A DNA stretch of 64,000 nucleotides from Paenibacillus sp. (GCA_023512345.1 JAILZT010000002.1:310001-374000), one strand, 5' to 3'; counted from the stretch's first letter, positions 51,126-61,138 are shown. Notes: a model not told the origin generated them from the letters alone. Made by a program: numbers and translations.

Positions 51126-52358
51126 TTGAAGCAAGAGGTTATGAACCGTTTTATTTCCTATGCAAAGGTAGATACACAATCCAACGAGGATAGCGATACG
51201 TGCCCCTCGACAGAAGGGCAATGGGTGCTTGCCCGCAAGCTGGTGGATGAACTTCAGGAGATCGGGATGCAAGACGTAACAATAGATGCTAACGGGTATA
51301 TTATGGCTACGCTCCCTGGCAACAGCGACAAAGAAGTACCTGTCATCGGGTTTTTAGCGCATTTGGATACAGCCACCGATTTTACCGGCAAGGATGTGAA
51401 CCCGCAAATCGTTGACAACTATCAGGGCGGCGACTTGATTTTGAACGAGACATTAAATATCGTGCTTTCTACGCAAAGTTTCCCTGAGCTTCATGAATAC
51501 AAAGGCCACACACTGATTACCACAGATGGCACCACTCTGCTTGGCGCAGACAACAAGGCGGGTATTGCCGAAATTATGACAGCTATGGCCTACCTTATAA
51601 ATCACCCTGAGATTAAGCACGGCGCTCTGAGAGTTGCTTTTACTCCAGACGAGGAAATTGGGCGTGGACCACACAAATTTGATGTCCCTGCTTTTGGTGC
51701 AACTTATGCTTATACCGTAGACGGTGGGCCGCTTGGGGAACTGGAATATGAGAGCTTCAATGCTGCTGCAGCCAAAATAACGATTCATGGGGTAAATGTA
51801 CATCCCGGTACAGCAAAGGGTAAAATGATCCATTCGGCTAAAATCGCTATGGCTCTGCACCACAGACTGCCTACTGAGGAAGCTCCTGAATTTACAGAGG
51901 GGTACGAGGGGTTCTATCATCTGATATCCATGCAGGGGAATGCAGAACAAAGCAAGCTCCATTATATTATCCGCGATTTTGACCGGGAGAAATTTGAGGC
52001 GCGGAAAGCTTTTGTTACAACTGTAGTCGATGAATTTAAGAGCACCTACGGCTCAGACAATGTCACACTTGAAATCAACGACCAATACTACAATATGCGT
52101 GAAAAAATCGAACCCGTGCGCCAGATTGTTGATATTGCGCATGAAGCTATGGACAACCTCGGAATCTCACCTATCATTCGTCCGATTCGCGGGGGGACCG
52201 ATGGTTCCCAGCTCTCTTACATGGGATTACCAACTCCTAATATTTTTACTGGCGGGGAGAACTTCCATGGCAAGTTCGAATATGCTTCTGCAGACAATAT
52301 GGTTAAAGCTACTCAGGTTATCGTCGAAATTGCCAGACTGTTCGAGCAGAAAGCCTAA
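51126..52358 (+). CDS. pepT: Peptidase T (tripeptide aminopeptidase)
   Basis: A 410-residue M20 metallopeptidase that removes N-terminal residues from tripeptides in the cytoplasm. Zinc-site motifs are [23 protein letters not shown] (bridging Asp), TPDEEIGRG (catalytic Glu pair), [10 protein letters not shown] and the late [20 protein letters not shown]. The start [18 protein letters not shown] is the family N-terminus. GAGGAG at 51111-51116 favours TTG at 51126 over the ATG at 51084. A bidirectional terminator follows. Confidence 0.93.
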   Translation: MKQEVMNRFISYAKVDTQSNEDSDTCPSTEGQWVLARKLVDELQEIGMQDVTIDANGYIMATLPGNSDKEVPVIGFLAHLDTATDFTGKDVNPQIVDNYQGGDLILNETLNIVLSTQSFPELHEYKGHTLITTDGTTLLGADNKAGIAEIMTAMAYLINHPEIKHGALRVAFTPDEEIGRGPHKFDVPAFGATYAYTVDGGPLGELEYESFNAAAAKITIHGVNVHPGTAKGKMIHSAKIAMALHHRLPTEEAPEFTEGYEGFYHLISMQGNAEQSKLHYIIRDFDREKFEARKAFVTTVVDEFKSTYGSDNVTLEINDQYYNMREKIEPVRQIVDIAHEAMDNLGISPIIRPIRGGTDGSQLSYMGLPTPNIFTGGENFHGKFEYASADNMVKATQVIVEIARLFEQKA

Positions 52359-52385
52359 GAAGTTGCTCCTAAACCTATTTAATGT

Positions 52386-52430
52386 AAAAGGCACCACAAC
52401 CGGTAGTTTTACCCGTTGCGGTGCCTTTTT
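52386..52430. terminator. Bidirectional terminator
   Basis: AAAAGGCACCACAACCGG pairs with CCCGTTGCGGTGCCTTTTT; it separates pepT from the convergent oxidoreductase gene. Confidence 0.9.
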
Positions 52431-52439
52431 ATGTTCCAT

Positions 52440-53576
52440 TTATCCCTTTACAGGTACCCAGCCCGGTGTGTTGAGTATTGCAGTCCACAGATAATCTGGG
52501 ATGACAAGATCCGCTTGGCTAGAGGGATCAATCTCTGTCGCAATCTCACCCGTCTGTCCTTCAGCAACCTTCTGTACCCAATCCGGCTCCATCAGAAGCG
52601 GGCGACCCAAAGCTACCAATGCCACACCGCTTTGTAATGCCTTAAGTGCATCTTTTGCAGTATAAAGTGAGCCAACCCCGATAACCGGAACCTTCCCGGC
52701 AACACGGTCAAGAATCTGCTCTATGCGCGGGCGAGGGTCCTCAGTTCCGCGGCGGGGCAGTGACCAAAAGTCCTGCAGAGATACGTGCAGATAATCTAAC
52801 TCCTTTTCCTTCAATGCATCTATTAACGCAAAAGTCTCCGCCATAGTAATGCCCGGTGTCTCAGGCTCCTCTGGGGAAAAGCGATAGCCCGCAAGGAATG
52901 GGGATTTTGCATACTCTGCGATGGCACCTGTTACAGCATCCACAACAGCTAACGGGAAGGTGAGTCGTTTCTTTAAGCTCCCACCCCAACGGTCATCCCG
53001 AGTGTTAGAGTGTGGAGAGAAAAACTGCTGGAGTAAATATGTGTTCGCTCCATGGATCTCCACTCCATCGAAGCCCGCCTCGATCGCACGGCGTGTAGCC
53101 TCTCTGAAATCGGAGATGATGCCTATAATCTCCTCTTCCTCCAATGCACGAGGGACCGGTCCATTCCCTCCGCCAGGCAGCTCAGCTGGAACAGCACTAG
53201 CACTCACTGTCTGACCATCTGGGAGCAGCTCGGGCGGACATTGGCGTCCACCATGGAAGATTTGCAGGATAGCCTTGGCTCCCTGGCTTTTAATAGCATC
53301 TGCTAATTTACGCAGGCTGGGGATTAACTCATCATTGTCGGCACCAAACTCGCCGGGAAAGCCTTTACCGCTTCTAGAAACGTATACACAGGCGGTTATA
53401 ACCATGCCAACTCCATGTGAGCGACGAATATAGTAAGCTTCCTCTTCAGCAGATACCGTTCCGTCATCATGAGAAGCAAAGTTAGTCATGGGGGCCATTA
53501 CTACGCTGTTTTTCAATTTAATTCCGTTGGCAAACTCGTAAGATTCCAGTAAAGGTTTATAAGTATTTTCTGACAT
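52440..53576 (-). CDS. Old-yellow-enzyme-type NADH:flavin oxidoreductase
   Basis: A 378-residue TIM-barrel FMN enzyme. Landmarks: NSVVMAPMTNFASHDDGTVS, LQIFHGGRQCPPELL, GFDGVEIHGANTYLLQQFFS (catalytic His-Asn region HGAN), NTRDDRWGGSL and VALGRPLLMEPDWV (FMN phosphate site). These enzymes reduce activated alkenes and other electrophiles, though the true substrate is unknown. GGAGGG precedes the ATG. There is no iron-sulfur extension, so it belongs to the short OYE type. Confidence 0.9.
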   Translation of the reverse strand: MSENTYKPLLESYEFANGIKLKNSVVMAPMTNFASHDDGTVSAEEEAYYIRRSHGVGMVITACVYVSRSGKGFPGEFGADNDELIPSLRKLADAIKSQGAKAILQIFHGGRQCPPELLPDGQTVSASAVPAELPGGGNGPVPRALEEEEIIGIISDFREATRRAIEAGFDGVEIHGANTYLLQQFFSPHSNTRDDRWGGSLKKRLTFPLAVVDAVTGAIAEYAKSPFLAGYRFSPEEPETPGITMAETFALIDALKEKELDYLHVSLQDFWSLPRRGTEDPRPRIEQILDRVAGKVPVIGVGSLYTAKDALKALQSGVALVALGRPLLMEPDWVQKVAEGQTGEIATEIDPSSQADLVIPDYLWTAILNTPGWVPVKG

Positions 53577-53730
53577 TGCAGTAGATCCCTCCGTCTATAT
53601 GTTTTGGATACCTTACCCATATTACTCCTCCTAGAAAGGATTTGCACATTACTACTCCCCTGTATTAGGAATGGATTGAATGATATCTCCGTATGTTTGT
53701 GTTTTGTATTCAAATATCTCATTTGAACCG

Positions 53731-54528
53731 TTAGTCCGCCGAATAGAAGACTCCATTGGAATAGTTAAAAAAGTCATGGAACATTCCCTCCATATCATTA
53801 GGTTTTTCTCCACCTAAAGTAGTTGGCTCGTAACCAGGAATATCCACAGTGTAATATTGCCAGACCGCATTTGCTGCACCGTTGTTAACTTCAACCACTG
53901 TTATGGCATAACCATCATTGTAAGTGTAACGTGAGGCATCATCAGCTGCGAAAGAATAGCTGTAAAAACCTCGTGACGAGTCGCCTTGTTTTCCAAAAAC
54001 AGGTTTGAAGGTAAATGTAATCGGAATAGAGATAGCCGCCAAACGGGCCTCCTTAAGAGTAGATGCCTCCAATATCCTGCTGCTAGGAGAGTAATCTTCG
54101 CTTGAGATAAACAAAATTCCACGAGCCTTTTCATAGTAGACCTTGTAATCGAAAGCTTCACTAACAAAACGCGCTGGAACCATCATTCGACCATTATAGT
54201 TATTGGCTTCGCTGTCCATCTGTACCGGTTGCCTGTTTTTATAAGCAACGCTCTTCCCCTGAATCATTGTAAATGTATCTTTCGCCAGATTCGTAATGGT
54301 AGCTGTATGTGAGAGAGCATCCCAAGAATAGGTCAACCCTAGCGAAGCGAGCGTTCGTACAGGAATCATTACTCTACCCGACTGAATAAAGGGGTTGATA
54401 TCCGTAGCAATAAATAATCCATTGATATTTACAATGACCGGTTTGGGAGCAGAAGCAGCGGATACAAGAGTTTGAGTAAGGAGGAATAATGCCATGCAGG
54501 CAGGTAGTATCTTTTTAAAAAGAAACAT
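53731..54528 (-). CDS. Secreted copper-amine-oxidase-type stalk domain protein
   Basis: A 265-residue exported protein. A signal peptide (KKILPACMALFLLTQTLVSA, cut near ASA) precedes a copper amine oxidase N-terminal-like (stalk) domain of about 110 residues: GRVMIPVRTLASLGLTYSWD and NGRMMVPARFVSEAFDYKVY are its two repeated hallmark strands. The C-terminal ~130 residues have no recognised domain (GFYSYSFAADDASRYTYNDG). Stalk domains are abundant in Paenibacillus cell-envelope proteins. GGAAGG precedes the ATG. Function is unknown. Confidence 0.85.
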   Translation of the reverse strand: MFLFKKILPACMALFLLTQTLVSAASAPKPVIVNINGLFIATDINPFIQSGRVMIPVRTLASLGLTYSWDALSHTATITNLAKDTFTMIQGKSVAYKNRQPVQMDSEANNYNGRMMVPARFVSEAFDYKVYYEKARGILFISSEDYSPSSRILEASTLKEARLAAISIPITFTFKPVFGKQGDSSRGFYSYSFAADDASRYTYNDGYAITVVEVNNGAANAVWQYYTVDIPGYEPTTLGGEKPNDMEGMFHDFFNYSNGVFYSAD

Positions 54529-54605
54529 TTATCAAAATCCTTCCATATTTTACTGTGAATATATGGACGTTTCTCTGCGTGTAAAGTTTCGTAGAAGGTA
54601 TTTGT

Positions 54606-54745
54606 AAGTTATACGGACACAGATGATGCTATTTATGAATACTGAGCTATTTTTAGCCCAATTCTTGGATATAAGGTCTTCTGAGTCCGCATGGATAAGA
54701 AATTCAAGTAAATGGACTACATAGCGCCTCCTGAGTCCGTATAGC
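54606..54745 (+). repeat. Four-box intergenic repeat element, copy 4 (three boxes)
   Basis: One direct box (TTATACGGACACAGATGATG, about 54608) and two inverted boxes (TTCTGAGTCCGCATGG, about 54679; CTCCTGAGTCCGTATAGC, about 54728). One direct box is missing compared with the other copies. It lies in the 502-bp gene-free stretch 54529-55030. Confidence 0.75.
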
Positions 54746-54811
54746 TTATGCATTCATCTTGAGTAGACATCCATGCGTACGTATTCGTACATCTAGAGGG
54801 AGGGGAATTTC

Positions 54812-54841
54812 GGAACTGCAGGAGCGTGAGCGACCGCCCTT
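54812..54841 (-). repeat. Dispersed 30-bp repeat, second copy
   Basis: GGAACTGCAGGAGCGTGAGC followed by GACCGCCCTT matches the reverse complement of 8251-8280 at 26 of 30 positions. It is followed by TAAGCCTTCC...GGAAAGCTAGCTT, which can fold locally. The rest of the gap up to 55030 shows only the MATE leader. Confidence 0.6.
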
Positions 54842-55030
54842 AAGCCTTCCGTAGGAAAGCTAGCTTCGAGCATAGGCTATATAGACCTGTCATAAGCAAA
54901 AGCGACACCCTTTCAAACACAAAAGAAAATAAATATCTATTTACTAATGCTTTTTCGTAAAAGCTGTGCTAATATACCCTTTGTTTAGAGACCCTGGTGA
55001 ACCCAGTATTTTAATGAAGAAGGTGTACAG

Positions 55031-56410
55031 TTGCAATCTAAAGAATTAAATCTTGTACGGCTGACTTGGCCTATTTTTCTAGAACTTTTTCTGTTCATGC
55101 TCATGGGCAGTGTGGATACCTTTATGATTAGTTCTGTGTCGGATAATGCCGTAGCGGGGGTAGGGGCAGCCAATCAAATTATTGCTATGGCTATTCTGGT
55201 GCTCAGTGTGATTGGAAATGGTGCAGCTATGGTTGTATCCCAATACCTCGGTTCAAAAAAGCCGCAGGAAGCGGCACAGGTCATTGGGAATGCCCTCACG
55301 CTTAATTTAGCAGTGGGCCTTATTCTCAGTATCTTTTTGCTGTCCTTTGGAGGCATTCTGCTCCAAGCTCTTAATGTAACAGGAGACATTCTCGTCCATG
55401 CCAAGTCTTATATACACATCGTTGGAAGCTTTATCTTTTTCCAGGCTCTAATTAATGCGTTAGCCGCTACGATTCGCACGCATGGATTTACTAAGCAGAC
55501 CATGGTTGTTTCTATGCTGATGAACGTTATTCATGTGATCGGGAACTATATCCTCATCTTTGGACATTTTGGTTTCCCGGCACTTGGAGTAGAAGGAGCT
55601 GCTATTTCAACAATAATCAGCCGTTTTATCTGCCTAATCCTCTTCTTCTTACTGTTGTACAGAATTATGGAGGTACGGGTTGCATGGAACTATTACATTA
55701 AACTTACCAAAAAGTATGTCCTTCAGATTCTGAAGATTGGCATTCCATCCGCTTTCGAATCGATAACCTATCAGTCCTGCCAGCTCGTATTCACAATGTA
55801 CATTACGTATCTAGGTGCTGAAGCGATGGCTACCCGTCAGTATGCGCTTAACATCTCCAGCTATATTTTTCTGTTTAGTGTGGCGGTATCCATGGGTACA
55901 TCCATCATGGTGGGCCGTCTAGTTGGGGCAAACCGGCCTCAAGAGGCCTACACACGTGTCTTCAAAAGCGTAAAATGGGCATTGCTTGCTACAGTTATCA
56001 TCGATGCCGTCGTTATTATCTTCCGTGTACCGCTGATCGGTCTCTTCACGGATAATCAGAATATTATCGTAATGGGTGCCCAAGTCATTCTGCTCAGCTT
56101 CTTCCTAGAAACAGGGCGCACCACTAATTTGGTGATCATTAACTCTTTACGGGCCTCTGGTGATGCCAAATTCCCCGTATATATGGGGCTGCTGTCCATG
56201 GTCTGCATGAGCCTTCCACTCGGATATTTCCTAGTCTTCACGCTCGATCTTGGGTTAGCTGGTGTCTGGCTTGCTACCGCAGCTGATGAGTGGGTCCGGG
56301 CGATTATTATGTACTTCCGCTGGCGAAGCAGAGCATGGGAGAAGCATGCTTTGGTCAAGTATGAGCCCGCTGCTGAGGAACAGAAGTGTCCAGCACCTGT
56401 TACCGGTTAA
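55031..56410 (+). CDS. MATE-family multidrug efflux transporter
   Basis: A 459-residue membrane protein with twelve hydrophobic helices in two MatE halves. Landmarks: LTWPIFLELFLFMLMGSVDT at the N-terminus, AAMVVSQYLGSKKPQEAAQV in the first half and MGTSIMVGRLVGANRPQEAY in the second. It exports cationic compounds coupled to sodium or protons. It starts at TTG 55031 behind GAAGGTG; no ATG lies upstream in frame nearby. A strong terminator follows. Confidence 0.9.
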   Translation: MQSKELNLVRLTWPIFLELFLFMLMGSVDTFMISSVSDNAVAGVGAANQIIAMAILVLSVIGNGAAMVVSQYLGSKKPQEAAQVIGNALTLNLAVGLILSIFLLSFGGILLQALNVTGDILVHAKSYIHIVGSFIFFQALINALAATIRTHGFTKQTMVVSMLMNVIHVIGNYILIFGHFGFPALGVEGAAISTIISRFICLILFFLLLYRIMEVRVAWNYYIKLTKKYVLQILKIGIPSAFESITYQSCQLVFTMYITYLGAEAMATRQYALNISSYIFLFSVAVSMGTSIMVGRLVGANRPQEAYTRVFKSVKWALLATVIIDAVVIIFRVPLIGLFTDNQNIIVMGAQVILLSFFLETGRTTNLVIINSLRASGDAKFPVYMGLLSMVCMSLPLGYFLVFTLDLGLAGVWLATAADEWVRAIIMYFRWRSRAWEKHALVKYEPAAEEQKCPAPVTG

Positions 56411-56435
56411 GATACTAACTTGCCTCCATAGAAAT

Positions 56436-56484
56436 AAGGCTGTACCTGGCGGTCCAATACGGACCTCAGGTACAGCCTTTTTTT
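56436..56484 (+). terminator. Terminator after the MATE gene
   Basis: AAGGCTGTACCTG (56436-56448) pairs with CAGGTACAGCCTT (56467-56479), followed by five more T; an inner GGTCC/GGACC hairpin sits in the loop. Confidence 0.9.
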
Positions 56485-56558
56485 AATACAGCTTTTCATT
56501 TAACATCGCAATCCACTAGCCTAGATACATCCGCTCCGCTTCGGAATGCTTTAGGTGA

Positions 56559-57896
56559 TTAGTTGCCTTTGTCGATGGCCTCTTTATGTAACGCTGCAAA
56601 TTGGTCCGGTGTAACGGCCATGCCAAACAACGCCTGAATCATATCCAAGTGAACTTGCGCTGCATTTGGTTTCATTTGAATGTCTGCAAAAAGAGTGATG
56701 CTGCTCGCATTATTTAATTCGTTGAGAAGGTCAATATACAGCTGTGGCAATTGAGTCTTCGTGGTATCCACCTTAGTAGCAGGGATAACACCCGCTGTAG
56801 TTACGGAATCCTCACCCCATTTGGATACAAAGTATTCTACAAAGGCTTTAGCCTCTTCTTTAACCTTGGAGTTTTCGGCTACGAACAACCCTACGCCCGG
56901 GCCGCCCACCCAGCTGTTGATGTTGCCTTTGCCATCCTCTACGGTTGGGAATTTGAAGAATCCAACTTTATCCTTGAATTCCTGTGGAATATCAGGGTTA
57001 GTCGTAAAGTTCGGAAGCTCCCATGTGCCCATCAGATACATAGCCGCTTTTTCGTTTATAAATTCAGACTTGCCTTCATCATTGGACAAACCGTTAAAAC
57101 CTTTATTAAACCCGTTCATATCGACTAGAGTCTGAATCTCAGCAGCAGCTTGTACCAAACCAGGATCATCAAAGGAGACTGAACCCGCGATAGCATTCTT
57201 TAAAGTATCATTGCCAGCGATCCGGTCAGCCAGATACATGTACCAAAGGGAACCCGCCCAGCGGTCCTTGTTGCCAAGAGCTATGGGTGCGATGCCATTC
57301 TCAGAGAGCGCTCTCACAACTTTCTTATAATCGGCATAGGTTACAGGAACCTGTAAGTTGTACTTTTCAAAAAGGGATTTGTTGTAATAGATCGGGGAAA
57401 TATTCAACTCAATCGGTAGAGCGTAAGTCTTACCCTCAATGGCGTAAGCTTCTGTAGTACCGGCAACGAATTTATCTTTGAGTAGTGCCCCCTCCTTAAT
57501 ATCATCAATCGCCGCGAACAATCCACCTTTTACATAGGGTTCCATGAATCCGGCTGCCCAAGTAATACCCACATCAGGAAGTTCGTTGGAAGCTGATAAT
57601 ACTTTGAGCTTATTTTTGTATTGCTCGTTATCCAGAACCTCTTCCTTGATGATTACATTCGGATGATCCGTCTCATATTGTTCAATAATCTGATTGACCA
57701 GTTTATTCTGTTGAGCTGATAATCCAGCCGGCCATAAGTGCATCATGTTGATGGTCACTTTCTGCTCAGCAGCATTTTCAGGTGCCCCGTTCGAGGCATT
57801 TGCAGCATTATTCGCATTACCACCGCCGCAGCCCGCCAGAACGAGCATCAACACTAAAGTCAGGAGTACGCCCTGGACCACCTTATTCTTGGACAT
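56559..57896 (-). CDS. Extracellular solute-binding lipoprotein (sugar type)
   Basis: A 445-residue family-1 solute-binding protein. The lipobox is MLVLAGCGGG with an Asn/Ala-rich tether. The fold shows VTINMMHLWPAGLSAQQNKL, DVGITWAAGFMEPYVKGGLF, KTYALPIELNISPIYYNKSL and AAMYLMGTWELPNF, typical of oligosaccharide binders. No permease or ATPase genes are adjacent; instead the next genes upstream encode the YesN/YesM-type pair, which probably controls it. GGAGG precedes the ATG. Confidence 0.88.
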   Translation of the reverse strand: MSKNKVVQGVLLTLVLMLVLAGCGGGNANNAANASNGAPENAAEQKVTINMMHLWPAGLSAQQNKLVNQIIEQYETDHPNVIIKEEVLDNEQYKNKLKVLSASNELPDVGITWAAGFMEPYVKGGLFAAIDDIKEGALLKDKFVAGTTEAYAIEGKTYALPIELNISPIYYNKSLFEKYNLQVPVTYADYKKVVRALSENGIAPIALGNKDRWAGSLWYMYLADRIAGNDTLKNAIAGSVSFDDPGLVQAAAEIQTLVDMNGFNKGFNGLSNDEGKSEFINEKAAMYLMGTWELPNFTTNPDIPQEFKDKVGFFKFPTVEDGKGNINSWVGGPGVGLFVAENSKVKEEAKAFVEYFVSKWGEDSVTTAGVIPATKVDTTKTQLPQLYIDLLNELNNASSITLFADIQMKPNAAQVHLDMIQALFGMAVTPDQFAALHKEAIDKGN

Positions 57897-58012
57897 GAAT
57901 GTTTAACCTCCATGGTATGTTGTGGTGCATATGATGTAACCGCTATCAAGTTCAATTCTAGCACCGGAGTCCTATGTCCATAAGATAACGACTATTGGCT
58001 ATAACTCCACTA

Positions 58013-58816
58013 TTATTGGATTTCATCAAAAGTACCTGTCATTTGCTGCCGATAACGACTTGGGCTGAGGTCTTCCAGTGTTTTGAACACTTTTATGAAA
58101 TACTTATCTGTTTGGTAGCCTACTCTCTCTGCGATTTCCCCAACAGACAGGCGGGTATGCACAAGCAATTCCTTTGCCCGTTGAATCCGTAGACGAGACA
58201 AATACTCGCTAAAAGGCAGACCTACTTGCTCCTTGAACAGTACGCTGAAATAACTGGAGTTCAGATGCAACCGTTGGGCCATATCCGCCATAGTCAATGC
58301 CTCCTGCAGGTGCTGCTCCAAATATTCGAGGGCATCTTTTACAGGTCCCCCAATGCTCATATTACTGCTGTGATCCAGCTCTGCAAGCTTGTGATCGACC
58401 AACTTTTCCAGCTTAACGTGGCGCTGCTGCTCCTCTTCGCGTTTAAGTGCCTCTTCCACAACTTCTAGCAGTTCCTTTTTGTCCAGCGGCTTAAGCAAAT
58501 AATTCACAGCACCAAGTTGAAGCGCCTGCTGTACATACTGAAATTCTGCATACCCCGAAATAACAACAATTTGTGGACGCCGAGCATTCCCATGAAGTGA
58601 ACGAATTAAATCCAGTCCGGTTACCTCAGGCATCCGAACATCAGTTATTAGCAGATGAATGGTTTCGTGCTGCAGGCGCTCCAAAGCTTCCACACCATTA
58701 TTCGCGGTCTCAATTCGGTAATTCCCCGCTGCCCATACCTCTAACGTCTGCTTAATTCCCTGACGTGTTCTTGGCTCATCATCCACGATCAGAATGGTTC
58801 TAGTGTTCAACTTCAT
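58013..58816 (-). CDS. AraC-type response regulator (YesN-like)
   Basis: A 267-residue response regulator. The receiver domain (about 1-120) has acidic residues DDEP, phospho-Asp in LLITDVRMPEVTGLD and Lys in YLLKPLDKKEL. The C-terminal ~100 residues form an AraC DNA-binding domain: TMADMAQRLHLNSSYFSVLF and VGEIAERVGYQTDKYFIKVF. Such regulators usually control sugar transporter genes after phosphorylation by the partner kinase. The ATG at 58816 (GGGGGATA upstream) overlaps the kinase gene by 17 bp. The gene is followed after a 116-bp gap by the solute-binding lipoprotein gene. Confidence 0.9.
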   Translation of the reverse strand: MKLNTRTILIVDDEPRTRQGIKQTLEVWAAGNYRIETANNGVEALERLQHETIHLLITDVRMPEVTGLDLIRSLHGNARRPQIVVISGYAEFQYVQQALQLGAVNYLLKPLDKKELLEVVEEALKREEEQQRHVKLEKLVDHKLAELDHSSNMSIGGPVKDALEYLEQHLQEALTMADMAQRLHLNSSYFSVLFKEQVGLPFSEYLSRLRIQRAKELLVHTRLSVGEIAERVGYQTDKYFIKVFKTLEDLSPSRYRQQMTGTFDEIQ

Positions 58817-60572
58817 AGGTATATCCCCCAGTATTAGGTATTTCAAAAGAAAAAACTGTGCCTTCGAACGGTGTGCTGTGAATGTGTAAGCCTTCCAGTG
58901 TTATACCTTCTTCCTCATAGTAAAGCTTCAATCTTTTCTGGACATTCACGAGACCGACTCCTGTACCCTTGGATGAAATAGAAGGCCCCCCCTCCAGAGT
59001 TGCGTAGAGTGCACTAAGTTTTACTGCATCCATACCCGGACCGTTGTCCTGTACCGAAACCCTTGTCCACCCCTCCCTTGCAGCAGGGGTTATTCGGATA
59101 GTGATGGAACCTGCTCCGATACTGCTCTCTACTCCGTGCAATATCGCATTCTCAACAATAGGCTGAATAAGCAGCTTGGGTACAGGCACCAATGCCTCTT
59201 GCGAAGACATCTCTATGTTCCAGGATAACCTTGATCCCAGCCTCATCTCCATGATTTGCAGATAACGTTTGACCTGATCCATCTCATCACCAATCGTTAC
59301 CCATTCTTCCTTGTTAGGGTTCACAATGATATAACGGAATAACCGGGACATGGCGACCATCAGTCCGGCCAGTTCCTCTTCACCTTTCTCCTCAAGCGAC
59401 CAATTAAATGCCTCTAGTGTATTAAATAAAAAATGCGGATTGATTTGCGCCTGCAGCGCCTTTAGCTCGGTACGACTTTGGAGCACCTCTTTTTCGTAGA
59501 CCACCCGGATCAGATCATTCATATTGGCAACCATACCGTTATACGTATTATTCAGTTCTGTAAGCTCCATAGTAGAGGCCGCAACGGGATTGGGTGTAAG
59601 TACACCCAGCCGAGATTTGCGCATTGCTCGGATAAGATTGATAATGGGCTGCGTAATCATAGTGGAAAGAACGAATGACATGATTAAAAACAGCAGCGTT
59701 CCAATTCCACCGGATACTAGCAGAACAGTTTGCAGCACGGATAACCCTTCCGTAACATAGCGCACCGGAGTCAGTACAAGCAGCGTCCAGTTCGTTTTTT
59801 CAGACAACAGCTTTACTCTAACATACTCATTGTCCATGAAATTAACGGTTTGTTCCTCACTGTTCAGCAAGGGAGTCAAGTCAACAGAAGGGCTAGGTCC
59901 GTTCCCTAATAGTTCTCCACTGCTATTGGCAAGAAGAATCGACTCCCCATTGGTTGCCCCCGTAAGTGGATTATCCAACTGAAAATAGCTGCGCTGTATC
60001 CGCGCTATAAGGTATCCTCCTCGTGAAAACCATCTATCCATTAGACTGACTCTCCGAATCGCAAGCAGGCTTTGATCATCACTCGGGTCAATCCCAATCC
60101 AGACCAGCCTGCCCTTTTGCTTGTTAGCTTCCTCAATGTACTTACTATCAATTCGGGTGCTAAGGCTCCCTTCTCGAATCGGAAACAACAGTTGAAAGTC
60201 AGAAGTATACAACTCTAAAGAGCCTACACTTGGCATATATGCCTGATAGCTGGAGACAATTTGCAAAAGAGACTGACGTTGATTAAAGCTGACACTTTCA
60301 CCGTCCATTTCTTTAAGCAGCAGCTGTTGAACCGTTGTATGATTGGCAACCTGTGCGGTCAAACTGTCAATCTGCCCAATAAGAGCATCCAGTCTGCCGC
60401 TTGCTTGTACAGCTGTCTGATGGATATGTCTCTCCGCATTATTTTTCAGCAAAAAAGAGACTTTATCATAAACAAACACACCTGCAACGCCAATAATAAT
60501 GAGCATCACCACCAAAAATCCAATAAAGATTTGGTTCCGCAATGTATTCATTCGATTGAATTTCCCGTACAC
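58800..60572 (-). CDS. Sensor histidine kinase (YesM-like)
   Basis: A 590-residue membrane kinase. A helix at ~12-35, an extracellular sensor to about 280, a second helix at ~285-310 (TVLLVSGGIGTLLFLIMSFV) and a HAMP-like region follow. The His_kinase domain contains LQAQINPHFLFNTLEAFNWS (phospho-His) and the ATPase part VPKLLIQPIVENAILHGVES with DNGPGMD and GTGVGLVNVQKRLKLYY. It starts at GTG 60572 behind GAGGGG. Overlap with the response regulator gene marks one operon. The sensed signal is probably a carbohydrate, by analogy with other YesM-type systems. Confidence 0.9.
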   Translation of the reverse strand: MYGKFNRMNTLRNQIFIGFLVVMLIIIGVAGVFVYDKVSFLLKNNAERHIHQTAVQASGRLDALIGQIDSLTAQVANHTTVQQLLLKEMDGESVSFNQRQSLLQIVSSYQAYMPSVGSLELYTSDFQLLFPIREGSLSTRIDSKYIEEANKQKGRLVWIGIDPSDDQSLLAIRRVSLMDRWFSRGGYLIARIQRSYFQLDNPLTGATNGESILLANSSGELLGNGPSPSVDLTPLLNSEEQTVNFMDNEYVRVKLLSEKTNWTLLVLTPVRYVTEGLSVLQTVLLVSGGIGTLLFLIMSFVLSTMITQPIINLIRAMRKSRLGVLTPNPVAASTMELTELNNTYNGMVANMNDLIRVVYEKEVLQSRTELKALQAQINPHFLFNTLEAFNWSLEEKGEEELAGLMVAMSRLFRYIIVNPNKEEWVTIGDEMDQVKRYLQIMEMRLGSRLSWNIEMSSQEALVPVPKLLIQPIVENAILHGVESSIGAGSITIRITPAAREGWTRVSVQDNGPGMDAVKLSALYATLEGGPSISSKGTGVGLVNVQKRLKLYYEEEGITLEGLHIHSTPFEGTVFSFEIPNTGGYTYEVEH

Positions 60573-60696
60573 CCATTATCCCCTCTTCCATGGTCCACAG
60601 TCCCGACAAAAAAATAGACCCTATCTGTTAGCGTTTTCAATACTCTATTCTCCCCAACTCTAAAACTTTGTCAAGAAGTATTCCTTCCCAGTCCTG

Positions 60697-60729
60697 AAAA
60701 AAAGGCCACCCCGAGTAATGGGATGGCCT
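60697..60729 (-). terminator. Terminator after the YdjO-like gene
   Basis: Reverse strand AGGCCATCCC pairs with GGGTGGCCT, followed by seven T. It ends the small cold-inducible gene; the kinase gene start lies 125 bp further on. Confidence 0.82.
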
Positions 60730-60765
60730 CAGAATATTATGTTATTGCCGCTCTCCAGAAGAAGA

Positions 60766-60996
60766 TTACCTAATCGTAATACCCTTCTTGATGGCCTTCA
60801 TATCGAAGTTCTTGTTCACAAGCAACGGCAGAATCTTCATGCTTCTTGTCATAGGTGAATTGCACTGCCAACATGTTGGCACATATTCAAATGCGAAATT
60901 ATCACGCATCCAACCTGTGCAAGCATCCTGTGTACAGGACCATATTGCGGTGTCTTCTGTTGGAATATCTTCTAATGATTTTTTACGAAAATACAT
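60766..60996 (-). CDS. YdjO-like cold-inducible small protein
   Basis: A 76-residue protein. Two CxxxxC / CxxC pairs (IWSCTQDACTGWMRDNFA and VPTCWQCNSPM) form a zinc-ribbon-like motif, as in B. subtilis YdjO. Its molecular role is unknown, but the family is reported as cold-inducible, and a CspB-type gene lies immediately upstream. AAGGAGG precedes the ATG. Confidence 0.82.
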   Translation of the reverse strand: MYFRKKSLEDIPTEDTAIWSCTQDACTGWMRDNFAFEYVPTCWQCNSPMTRSMKILPLLVNKNFDMKAIKKGITIR

Positions 60997-61138
60997 AAAA
61001 ATTCCCCCTCCTTGGTTCGAATCGAGACGATTTCACCTTCCCCATAGGGATAGGTATGGCATGCTGATACGAGAATTAGAGAGAAGGTAAATATAAGGAA
61101 AAGTATCGAGTAGTCATGATGCTTTCTTATATTTAAAT

